DNA of 64,000 nt from Dugong dugon (taxonomy: Eukaryota > Chordata > Mammalia > Sirenia > Dugongidae), in contig CM057469.1 in assembly GCA_030035585.1 (NCBI GenBank), positions 17,540,501 to 17,604,500 on the forward strand. The letters are read 5' to 3'. The notes below the pieces were generated by a model that was given only the letters and a program-made list of their open reading frames with translations, was not told the DNA's origin and did not search any database. Made by a program: the position numbers and the translations under genes. Every line of letters begins with the position of its first letter. The first letter of the stretch is position 1. Shown here one piece after another: positions 10,521 through 20,294 of this stretch.

Positions 10521-12180
10521 TTCGAAATCAGAGCTAATGTTTCTAACACTTCCATGATATTTAATAATAATATTTAAACAAAAATACTTTGCCTATACTA
10601 AGTATAGATATTATTTAAGTTAATATTTTCTCTGAATTTAATAAAATTTAAAATATCCAATTTTATAAGGCTTCCTGGAATCTTAACTATGATTTAAAAA
10701 AAAATATCGTTAGCTCATTCTTTTTTGAGGGGGACCAGTTCTCTAATTTTATATTGAAAGTTGAAGGAAAGTTTGACTTGCTACATAGAAAGTTTTATTG
10801 CATCTAGTTTTCAGGATTATATTTATGAAAATAAACTGAAGTTGTTATTTTTAAATAAGTCTTCAGTGACTGTATAGGTTAAAGAAAGAGCTGGCCGGTG
10901 AGGAAAGAAATCTATGTTGTCATGAATGTTGGTAGTTTCTTGCAAAGTCAATTTAATGTAAAGCAAAGGGAGTTGTATTTTTTATTCTGGTTGTCTTTGA
11001 GGACATTTATCATCTATGTGCTATTCTGTAACTGTACTACAAATAAAAAAAATGTGCTACAGTTAAAGTTGTGGGGAAAATGGTATCATTTCTTGGATAG
11101 TTGTAAAAACAAGTACTTCAAGATCCTAACAGGAGAGAATCCATGTGATTTTCATAGGTGTAACTGAGGCTTTGCTGACTGTGTAGAAATTGTCCTTGAC
11201 TGCCTAAGCAGTCTGCATGTCCAGACTTCAGAATGGCCTAATTAATATCAAGAAATTCCCACCTTTTTGTTTAGAATCAATTTATTTTAAATATGTCCTT
11301 CTGATATTTTCTAGGTAAAAGTAGAAAGGTTAAATCATCCAACGATGTCCTAGAGTGCAACCCCCGCCACCCCCGTACACATGGATGCACATATACACAG
11401 CAAAACAAAATACCAAAATGAAACCTCTGAGTTTTCTGTGAAAAATTTAGTCTTTATAATTCAGACCTCTTTGAGGATTGATTTTGTTCTCCTTTTGATG
11501 AATTATAACTTTCTTGTTCCATCGCTGTCATCTCAGTTGTTTAACAATTTATTTTTCTTGCTCAGAGAATTGAGCTTTCCAGATCATATGTCTATAGCTT
11601 GTATTGGTGTCAAGGTCAAAATCCTTTAATTTTATTGATGGAACTGGCCTTGTAATCTGAGAGTCTCCTGCTGTATATTTAAATCCTGTCATATTGCCTA
11701 AAAACAGTCAGATCTTAGCTTTTGGTCCAGCAGATACTTTTATTAAATTCCTTGGCTACATCTAGTTTACTTTCCTTGAGAGAAATATAGAAGAATACGA
11801 CCAGCATCATGATTGCAAATAGCTTGTTACCATAGCAACCTGACAGTTTTCAATATTGGAATTTTCTTGTTAAAGCAAAACTTATGATATTGGAGACCTT
11901 TCCCTTACTGTGAAAACTTTATGCTGTCTCTTATAGTTGGCATTTGCTGTATCCAATAAGAAAACTGTTATTCTTTAGTAAGACAACAATTAATTTAAAC
12001 ACTGTGCTTGTTTAGCAACTCCTTAGCTACTATGTTAAGAAGACTTTTCCTTTCTCAACTATAGTCACTCTCTTTGGTAGTGGGTCTTTTACACCGTTAG
12101 ATGCCAGTGAGATTTGCAGGAGAGATACTAAGTGAAAAGAATAAGTTTTGCATCTGATACCAAAGAATTTTGCCATGTAC
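10521..12180. other. No recognised repeat; one RFX X-box-like motif
   Basis: AT-rich non-coding sequence. The only site that stands out is an imperfect palindrome at 11826-11839, listed separately. No coding region seen. Confidence 0.4.
11826..11839. promoter_or_regulatory. X-box-like motif (possible RFX site)
   Basis: The 14 bases gttaccatagcaac fit the RFX X-box pattern GTNRCC(N0-3)RGYAAC, an imperfect inverted repeat. It lies outside any repeat I recognise. Function is inferred from the motif alone and chance occurrence is possible. Confidence 0.3.
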
Positions 12181-12192
12181 TACCTGCATGAG

Positions 12193-12351
12193 ACCCTCGG
12201 TGAGAAGGATTGACATAGTGACTGCAACAGTGGGCTCAAACATAGTGACGATGGTGAGGATGGTGCCCAACTAGGCAGTGTTTTGTTTTGTTGTATATGG
12301 GGTCGCCGTGTGTCAGAACCGGCTTGATGACACCTAACATCAGCAACAACA
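12193..12351 (+). mobile_element. RTE LINE 3' end
   Basis: Matches the tail of the copy at 7995: gactgcaacagtgggctcaa, then ggcagtgttttgttttgttg, then gtcagaaccggcttgatgac and a caacaacaac tail. The flanks acctgcatgag (12182-12192) and acctggatgag (12352-12362) form a target-site duplication with one difference. Confidence 0.85.
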
Positions 12352-12514
12352 ACCTGGATGAGTGGTCTTGGGAAAACTACTTCGGCTCCCTGGGACTGGT
12401 TTTAAAAATTGAAAGTGGAAATATTCATCACTGTCTTATTTGTCTCATGGGTTTGTTTTAATAAAATAATATATAACATATTTATTACTGCTTTTTATTC
12501 ATAGTGGGTAACAG

Positions 12515-12720
12515 GAATAACTAATATGCATGTATTATATTAGGTTTATGTATTATCTCAATACATAATAACCCTGTGAAATAGATGTGTTATTCTCAAT
12601 TTATATATGAAGACATTTATAGGAATAGAGCTTAATTGGTTTGCCCAGATTACATAGCTATTAAATATCTGGATAGAGTTGGAACCAGAGTTGTCCCTTG
12701 CTATTTCCAGTGCTTTTCTT
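12515..12720 (-). mobile_element. MIR SINE, antisense, degraded
   Basis: tattatctcaatacataataaccctg followed by ttggtttgcccagattacatag follows the antisense MIR order (ctcacaacaaccctatgag, then cttgcccaaggtcacacag). Confidence 0.5.
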
Positions 12721-12944
12721 ACTAATTCTTGTGCCTACCATAGTGGCTGGCATATACTAGGCACTCGATGTTTGTGGAATAGTTGAATACTGAACTGAAT
12801 ACTTCCATAAAAAGGTAAAAGGTAGTCAGTAAAATTTCATGACCAGGTATAGATAAATGAAGTCTGGATCAGCCAAGAAATTAGAAATTGCTGTGGCTAA
12901 TCCTGCAGCAGGGTAGGCTCTAGTTTTTCCTCTCATTTTCTTTT

Positions 12945-13080
12945 TATCATTCATTTATCAGACCTTCATTGGACATTAGTGAGTGCATATTGTGTGCTAG
13001 GGACTTTGATATGCAAAGATGAGTAAGATAGTCTCTGCTTCCCAGGAGGAGACAGCCTGGTAGACAATTTGTGTTGTCAG
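12945..13080 (-). mobile_element. L2 3' end, antisense
   Basis: ttcattggacattagtgagtg, then gcatattgtgtgctaggg, then aagatgagtaagatag, then ggaggagacagcctgg. This is the reversed L2 3' end and may belong to the same element as the L2 block at 13500. Confidence 0.6.
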
Positions 13081-14627
13081 GTCCTTTGGAAGGTAAATGA
13101 ACTCCTACAAGCCTGTATAATATTTTATTAAACATTTACTTCATCAAGGTAACTTTATTGTTAAGGCCTAGAGACTACTCCATTCTTTGATCCTTTATTA
13201 TTATTTAAAAACAGCAAGAAATATGTTACTCTGGAGTTCTGAATAAACACAGTTTGGTGCTACAGGCATTATGTCAGATGTAAACTTAAAGCCCAGTTAT
13301 TATTCATTCATTTTACTTTCTTATTCAGTATGCATTATGCTAGCCACTTATAATTGGTTACGATCTTCATGTAAAGATTAATAACTGTTGGTTTGTTTCC
13401 TTAAAATATGTACAGTCACAGCACCGTCTAGTATTCATGGGGGGCTGCTGCTCTTAGAACCCATGGGGAGTGCATTGAACTCAGGCTGTGAAGATGTGGG
13501 AAGGACAGAACCTCTTAGCCAGGTCTCAAAGGAGCAGCTAGGTGAAGTCAGGAGAAGGCAGAGGAGGAAGTATATGTCAAGGCACAGATATAAAATATTT
13601 TGCTTCTGGGAAACTGCTAAGCGTTTTGGTATGGCCGAGCAGAGCCCGGAGGCAGGAAATTGAAAAGAGACAAGGCTAAAGATAGGCAGGGGCCAGGGAA
13701 TTGGACCTTATTTTGGAGAACCATTAAAGGAATTTAATTTGATGAGAGACATGAGATTTTGCAAGTTAGATTTCCACTATAGAAAGCTCTTTTTAGCCTC
13801 AGTTTGGAGAGTAAAACTGGGACTAGAAGACTATTGCGGTGATTAAATCAGGAATCTATGTAGGCCTCTACTGTGGCAAGGGTAACAGTGGGAGATGTGA
13901 AGACAGGGAGAAGAGAATGAGAAAATATTAAGAAGGTAGAATCACTCATGCTTGGAGATTGCCCATTGTGGGATGGTAGAGAGGAAGGAGTCAAGATCAT
14001 GCCTACATTTCCAACTTGGCAAACTTAGGAATTGACTGGTAGGGTCTTTCATAGAGACAACAAATATAGGAAGAGGAGTTGGCTTAAATGACCATAGGAG
14101 GAAGAGGGAAGGAGGAGAGGGAGGTGCATGTATAGGCAATGAACTCTGTTTTGGACATGTTGAGTATGAGATACTTGTGGCACATCTAAGTGGACATACT
14201 CAGAAGGCAGCTGGGTATGTGGGGCTGAATCTCAAGAGAGAGAGATTTGGGCAAGAGGATTGAGAATTCAAAGGTATATAGATGATAGTTGATGCTGTGG
14301 AAGTAGCAATAATCTAGGGAGAGGATGTAAAGAAGAAACTAGGACCATGGATGGAACCCTGGGAAACAGGAATATTTAAGAGACAAAACTAAAAAAGAGA
14401 AGCCAGCAAAGATAATTAAGAGGGAGAGAAGTAGGAGGAAAACCTGGAGAGAAAGATGTCATAGAAACCAAGGAAGAAAAGAAAAAATTCAAGAGAGCTC
14501 AATTAAGATAGAGGCTGAAAAATATTAATTGAATTCAATAATAAGGGATCCTTTGGTTAGCTTTGCTACAGAGCATGTTCGTTAGAGTAATGGGTGCTGG
14601 ATATTTTTAAGAAACTTATCTATGAAT

Positions 14628-15035
14628 GGGGAATCTCTGGGTAGTGGAAACGGTTACCTCATTTGGCTGCTAACTAAAAGGTTGGAGGTTTGAGTCTACC
14701 CAGAGGCATCTTGGAAGAAAGGCTTGGTAATTTACTTGCAAAAAATTGTTGTCTTGTTGTTAGTTGCCATTGAGTCTATTCTGACTCATGGTGACCGTGT
14801 GTGTGTCAGAGTAGAGCTGCTCCATAGGGTTTTCTTGGCTATAATCTTAATGGAAGCAAATTGCCAGGCTTATCTTCCACAGTGCTTGTGGATGGGTTTT
14901 AATTGCCAACCTTTAGGTTAGCAAACCGTTTGTGCCACCATCTGAAAAATTAGCCATTGAAAACCCTGTGGAACACATTTACACTCTGACACACATGGGG
15001 TCGCCCATGAGTTGGAATCTATTCAACAGCAACTT
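14628..15035 (+). mobile_element. AfroSINE, sense, split by another AfroSINE
   Basis: The head and middle occupy 14628-14745 (gggtagtggaaacggttacc, then aaaggttggaggtttgag). The tail resumes at 14942-15035 (ccattgaaaaccctgtggaa, then cgcccatgagttggaatc). The block between is a second SINE in the opposite orientation. Confidence 0.85.
14746..14941 (-). mobile_element. AfroSINE, antisense, inserted in another AfroSINE
   Basis: Complete reversed SINE: ttgttgttagttgccattgag, then actcatggtgaccgtg, then ttgccaacctttaggttag, then gtttgtgccacca. Flanking gcaaaaaattg and tctgaaaaattag suggest a short A/T-rich target duplication inside the host SINE. Confidence 0.85.
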
Positions 15036-15446
15036 TTCTTCTTGCATATGAATAGAAGAAAAGAATAGGGTCGTAATTGGAAGGGGAAGGTAGATTTTTT
15101 TTGGTTTGATTACTTTGAAGAGATTTGATTATGAGAGCCAGTAAAGATGAAAATTTGAAGATAAGAAGGAGAAAGGTTATTAATGATAAAGTGAGATTAC
15201 TGAGAAGGTGAGAGTGTAGGAATTAGCCTTGAGTCATAGGGTAAATACTTTTCCTCAGACTGTGTATAAGAGAGTTGTGAGTTTGTTCCACTGTGCAGGC
15301 TGCTGAGTTGCCTGGAGTAGCCTCACCAGTAGGAGGGCCTCAGAGTGCCTCATATTCTCAAAAGTGGACATGTCTTCATGTGCTAATGTATGTGTTATGC
15401 CACTTAGAGGTTACAGTCTGCTTATTTTTTAAGTCACCTTATAATA

Positions 15447-15720
15447 ATAGTTGTTTTATGTTAGGTGCCGTCAAGTTGGTTCCAACTCCTAACGATCCTA
15501 TGTACAACAGAACTGCGCCATCCCCACAATTGTTATGCTTGATCGCATTGTTGCAGCCTGTGTCAGTTCATCTCGCTGAGTGTCTTCCTCTTTTTCACTG
15601 ACCCTCTACTAAGCATGATGTCCTTCTCCGGGAACTGGTTCCTCCTGATAACATGTCCAAGTATGTGAGACAAAGTCTTGCCATCCTTGCTTCTAAGGAG
15701 CATTCTGGTTGTACTCCTTG
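15447..15720 (-). mobile_element. RTE LINE 3' end, antisense
   Basis: Reversed RTE tail: ttaggtgccgtcaagttgg, then acagaactgcgccatcc, then ttgttgcagcctgtgtcag, then aagcatgatgtccttctcc and acatgtccaagtatgtgag. On the minus strand this encodes the C-terminal region seen at 7995, now frameshifted. Confidence 0.85.
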
Positions 15721-15728
15721 TAATAATA

Positions 15729-15845
15729 CCTGTACCCATTGCCCTTCGAGTTGTTTCTGACTTATAGTTACCCTATGGGACAGGATAGAACCAACCTTTT
15801 GGTTAGCAGCCAAGCTCTTAACCACTGAGCCACCAGGGCTCCGCC
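15729..15845 (-). mobile_element. AfroSINE, antisense, internally deleted
   Basis: The tail side (cccttcgagttgtttctgac) joins directly to the head side (ccaaccttttggttagcagc, then ccaccagggctcc), so the middle third is absent. Flanks cttgtaataata (15717-15728) and cctgtaataata (about 15846-15857) support a single insertion of an already deleted copy. Confidence 0.8.
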
Positions 15846-15929
15846 CCTGTAATAATAGTTGGTTTAAAATAAATCACAGTTTAATTAAATATATATGTTG
15901 ACCACACTTACATAGTAAAGCATCCCTCA

Positions 15930-16080
15930 AAAATCTCCAAGTGCTGTAGGATGTCATTGAATGTTTAAAATACATAGTACCTGAAAACATGATGAACATA
16001 ATTAATGTCACTGAACTCTACATGTAAAAAGTGTTGAAATGGCCAGTGTTTTGTTATATATACTTAACACACACAAAAAA
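15930..16080 (+). mobile_element. Old L1 3' UTR remnant, sense
   Basis: ataattaatgtcactgaact, then gtgttgaaatggccagtg, then an A-rich end. Same motif order as the copies at 6600 and 36385. Confidence 0.5.
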
Positions 16081-18017
16081 ATGCACAGTACCTATAGTTG
16101 AGCTTTGAAGAAGGGAATGATTTTTTGTACAAGCTGTAGAACCAAATACAGTTCTGGAATGACATGCCAAGCTTGGCTCTCTTGAAGAGGTAGTCTGCTA
16201 GGTCGTGGAGCCATCACTTCTTCAGGAGATGATACGGCACACGTCAGGGATTCACAATACCTTTTTGGTGAGGAACTACAAATTGATCTTATACTTATCA
16301 CCATGTGTACTATAGTATCATACATGATGAAATTTGTCTACAGAACTTTATGATACAGCTGGAGTGAGACAGGTGTTTACCCACTGAGTGGGGGTTTGAG
16401 ATTGTTGTTCTTTGTAGTCCTTCTTGGTTTCACCTGCATATTTTCCCAGCTCATGCTTCAGTTTACAATCTTAACATTTAATATCAACTAAAATTATTTT
16501 TTTGAAAATGGTTATATATGGACTTTTTTTCTTTATCCCCCGCACTCCCTGCCTAATCTTCTGTCATTTCTCAGCTCCTTGTGCTGCTTTCTGTGGCAAA
16601 GCCTCCTCCTGCACTATGAGCATTTTGCCCCTGAAAGCTCTCAAGTAATAGTTGGAAAATGTCTGTTCACAGTACTTTGTTTAAGGGAAACCTGTAGTAT
16701 GTCATGCCTGTTACTGTGTCACATAGTTTACAACATCATATGCCAACAAAAATGATATTGTACTATGCTGGAGTGACTGATATGTGGGAGTGGATTTTTA
16801 GTAGCAATATATTTGCCCACATAGTGATTGTGTCTGCTTTAATACTTGACAGTTATAGTAAGTGTAAGATAGAGGCATATTGAATTGGTTGTAGGAGGTG
16901 GTAATGATGCCTTTGTTACTTACCTGTGTGATAAGCAAATTCATTATTTTCCCAAGACCAGTATTTTCTTTTTTCTTTTGTAATTAGCTTCCTCATTCTG
17001 CAAGTTAACTATGATAATAAATACTGAATACTTGGCATGTTTTCTCAAGTATGAAAATAAAAGCTTATATATAATGTGTAAATTACAGCTGAACATTGGT
17101 CCAGACATATGGTTACTAGAGTTACTTAAATCATTGGGACTTCTTGTCAGCATGGTTACAGATGCTCTCAAGGGACCCTAAATAGCTTTCTTTTCTGTCC
17201 TGTGTAAATACAATAAATATATTTTTAAATGCATGAATTTTTAATTTAAGAAATTACTCTGTTTGGCCCTTTATTTGGAGGTCCACATATAAACAAACAG
17301 TAACAGCTAATGTTGAGAAGTCCAGATGCACTGGGCTTGCTTAGATGCCTCATGGTCTCTAAACATTTGGTCTAGTGTTTCTGGCTAAAAGCCAGCAGCA
17401 AATTATACTTTCCATGCAACTCTTAGCTCACTCTCCCTTCTCAGAGCATGATCTGCAAAATGTACTCATAAGACATCAAATTTGAACTGCAAATTTGTCT
17501 GCGAATATTATTTTACAAGTAGTCAGGAAAGCAACCAAAGGGGAGCATTTTCCTAATTTGTTAGCAAGCTGTACACATAATTTGTAACTAATGCTTATCT
17601 TGACCATGCAGTCATCAGTTTTCTGTAGGATACAGAAATACCGATATTCTTGAATCTTCCTTCTCTTTTTTAAAAAAACCCTTTATTAATTTATATATTT
17701 TCTGTTGTAATTAAAGACTTCTTTAATTGTACCATCACAGGGTAACAAATAGGGGATATATATATTAGTGTGGAAAATGGCCTCTTTTAAAAGTTGTATA
17801 TAACCTCAGGAGTTTGCTTTTTAATTATTCCTTTTTCTTCAACTACTTTGTATCTGGTAATGGAGTAGTTGATGATGACATTGTCAGTGTGATAAATTAT
17901 AAATATTGTGTGTGTATTATGTGTATTTACTTCAAAATAAAGCTGACTTTCTTTTCTCTTCTGGGCAAGGGAGAAGAGATTGGATGAGGAAAAAAGGGCT
18001 TTTTTCACTCGCTGTGT
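16081..18017. other. No recognised feature
   Basis: About 1.9 kb of AT-rich sequence. I see no exon-like frame and no repeat family I can name. A TA-rich patch lies near 17755-17765. Confidence 0.4.
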
Positions 18018-18019
18018 AA

Positions 18020-18222
18020 GGCTTTGTTGTTGTTGTATGCCGTCGAGTCAGTTTCTACTCAGCGCGTCTCTGTGTGACAGAGTAGAATAGCCCTATAGGG
18101 TTTTCGAGGCTGTAATCTTTACAGAAGCAGGTTGCCAGGTCTTTCTCCCATGGAGCCACTTGGTGAGTTTGAACTGCCAGCCTTTTGGTTAGCAGCTGAG
18201 CGCTTAACTGTCGCACCACATT
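18020..18222 (-). mobile_element. AfroSINE, antisense
   Basis: ttgttgttgttgtatgccgtc, then tctctgtgtgacagagtag, then ttttcgaggctgtaatc, then ccagccttttggttagcagc. Complete reversed SINE with the variant middle block (ctgtaatctttacagaagc). Confidence 0.87.
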
Positions 18223-18853
18223 AGGTACTTTATTTCTTCTGTCTTGCCAGTTGTGGTATTGCATATTGATATTGGATAGCTAAAGCCCAGACACTTGAAA
18301 GAAGAACAGTGGAATGAAGGATCACCAAATGGCTAGGACCTCAGCAGTGTGTGGATATGTCTGAAACACACACTTCAAATTAAAGTCAACCCTTGAAGCC
18401 CAAGTTTAAGTTTGGGCAAGTTATTGTTTTCAAAGGTGCACTTCATTTATGAAGAAACCTCCTGTAGAGAAATCACATCTAAGGCATTTATAATTTAAGA
18501 AATTAGTCATATATTCTTTTTCTTAATAGCTTTTGCTGCACAGTTTTCAGGCCCTCACTTGAATATTTTCCTCTCTGTTCACATGCTAATATAAATACCT
18601 TTACTGTATTGCTTTTACTTCTATAGCCCAGATCAACCTCATAATTTTTGAAAAGCATCCAGACATTCTCTTGAAGTGTGGAGGGGCACAATTTGGGTCA
18701 ACAAGGAGATGGCTTCTTTTACATCAGTGTAGTTGAGTTTGCTAAATTATTTTTTCATCACACACCCACACGTTTATTATGATAAATATACAAGTGATTC
18801 TCACCATTTGTATTGATAGTTTGGGAATTATTTTGAGCAGAGCCTTTCCCTGC
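18223..18853. other. No recognised feature
   Basis: Non-coding, AT-rich. Nothing recognised before the hAT-like element starts at 18854. Confidence 0.35.
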
Positions 18854-19221
18854 CAGGAGTGATTATCCAATAGGCAAAGTAAGCACGGTTCTTACCTTGC
18901 TTACCAGATCAACCGTAGTGAACAACTTCACATGAGTTTCACCACATGTGAAATTGTCTACTGCAGATTAGTAAGTAAACACAAGTAAGCCCATGCTTAC
19001 CTTGCTTACTGGGTCATCCGCCCCTGTCAGTGATTGTAAATTTGAAAAGAGGCTTTGATTCTGTAGGACGGTGCTATGGGGTTGGAAGAGACACAGATGC
19101 CAGCCATACGTAGAAGCAGAACTTTTGATGTGGTGAAAAAATGTGGAATTGTTCACTACAGATGATCTGGTAAGCAAGGTAAGCACTGTGCTTACCTCAC
19201 CTGTTGGATAATCTGCCCCTG
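18854..19221. mobile_element. hAT-like DNA transposon with long inverted repeats and an extra internal end
   Basis: The left arm (18861-18924) and the reverse complement of the right arm (about 19151-19214) agree at about 56 of 64 positions by eye. Both contain gtaagca(c/a)-rich sequence and ccttgcttaccagatc. The outer ends read CAGGAGTGATTATCC and, reversed, CAGGGGCAGATTATCC. A third, inward copy at 18943-19026 ends in CAGGGGCGGAT when reversed, a terminus typical of many hAT elements. No transposase frame is present. The 8-bp flanks (ttccctgc and gccactgc) agree at 5 of 8 positions, so the duplication is not proven. Confidence 0.65.
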
Positions 19222-19231
19222 GCCACTGCTA

Positions 19232-19415
19232 AGCAGTTGCTGTTGCGTCATGGCAACCACACGTGTGTCAGAGTATAACTGCTTCATAGGGTTTTCAATG
19301 GCTGATGTTTCAGAAGTAGATCAGCAGGCCTTTCTTCGGAGGAGCCTCTGAGTGAACACTAACTTCTGCCTTTTGGTTAGCAGCCCGGTGCATTAACTGT
19401 TTGCACCACCAAGAC
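19232..19415 (-). mobile_element. AfroSINE, antisense
   Basis: agttgctgttgcgtcatgg, then acgtgtgtcagagtataac, then tcaatggctgatgtttcag, then ttttggttagcagcccgg, then gcaccaccaaga. A deletion near the tail removes the usual gactcatggtgac block. Confidence 0.83.
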
Positions 19416-19459
19416 AGTCAGGTAAAAAATCCTGTTGCCACCAGCAGTGTGAACACTTT

Positions 19460-19590
19460 ATGAATAATAATGGCTAATGTTTACTGAGCATTTATTATGT
19501 GCTATGCGCTGTGTTAAGCACATGAATTATCTCGTGAAATACCCATTTGAGATTGGTGTCAGTGGGTGGTAGACTATATATATATTGTTA
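19460..19590 (-). mobile_element. MIR SINE, antisense, partial
   Basis: taatggctaatgtttactgag, then tattatgtgctatgcgctg, then ttaagcacatgaattatctc. Only the 3' part of the MIR is present. Confidence 0.65.
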
Positions 19591-20294
19591 GTCTGTGAAG
19601 AAAATATAGTATCACAGTATAATTTTCAAGAAGTTAAAAACCTGACTCTCATAGAAATATAGACTGAAATGTGTCAAAGATATATTAACTTATTGAGGCA
19701 ACCAGTAAGGGTTAATTCTGGTTCCAGGAAGCTTTAAGGGACAGAGCATTTATAGGCATTTAAAAAAATATTATTAGAATGACATTGTTGTGTTGGAAAC
19801 AAAACTGGTAATGTTCTGTAGGCAATGAAACCATAGCCTTTAGGGTTTATTCTTTCTGTTGGACAGAAATCTACACATTCACATGTAGTTTCAGTGTCTG
19901 GGCTCTAATGCAATAGTAAATAATAAAGTCTAACACAGTTACATTCTTCTAGAGAATTAATCCTTGGGCAAGCCTGTTCAGTGGTGCCCCAGTGTGACAT
20001 TGACAGCACACGTGGCTCCCTCATGTTGTCCTTTTCATGTTTTGGATAATTTTAATTAACAATGACTTCTTTATGTTCTATAACTCAGCTACTTTTCCTC
20101 CTAAGCCGCCACCTCAACCAGGATGGGGAGGGTTGAGGTGAGGGATGTGCATGCCTGGGACAAACTTGTCAGTTAATGGTGCCTCTGTTTTATCTAGTTT
20201 AAACAGTTTGAGTAGCTCAGCTTCTTTCAGGTAAAGGCTTGACCCTTTGCTTTTCCTTCTTCTTGTGCTCTCCGTGACAATGGGAAGAAGACCG
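19591..20294. other. No recognised feature next to the truncated L1
   Basis: An open frame on the minus strand crosses from L1 ORF2 into this segment, but the part outside the L1 has no recognisable domain. I read it as flanking DNA joined to the broken L1 end. Confidence 0.4.

Larger units (their letters stand above)
13500..15235 (-). mobile_element. L2 LINE reverse-transcriptase region, antisense, interrupted by SINEs
   Basis: Purine-rich sequence matching the reverse complement of the L2 ORF2 region: gcaggggccagggaattgg, then gactattgcggtgattaaatc, then ttttggacatgttgagtatg, then acatctaagtggacatac, then ggaggaaaacctggag. The same family continues at 15060-15230, after the SINE nest at 14628-15035. 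No open frame remains. The L2 assignment rests on the RT-like order of motifs in the complementary strand; the general repeat assignment is firmer than the family name. Confidence 0.6.

Noticed and set aside
13388..13663. Open frame of 91 codons
   Set aside because: It overlaps the start of the antisense L2 fossil and shows no conserved protein features.
15820..15850. ccaccagggctccgcccc as a CTCF-like site
   Set aside because: It is the reversed AfroSINE head, repeated in many copies, and lacks the GGGGC core of good CTCF sites.
18881..19200. Repeated ggtaag words as clustered 5' splice sites
   Set aside because: They belong to the inverted arms of the hAT-like element. No exon-like sequence precedes them.
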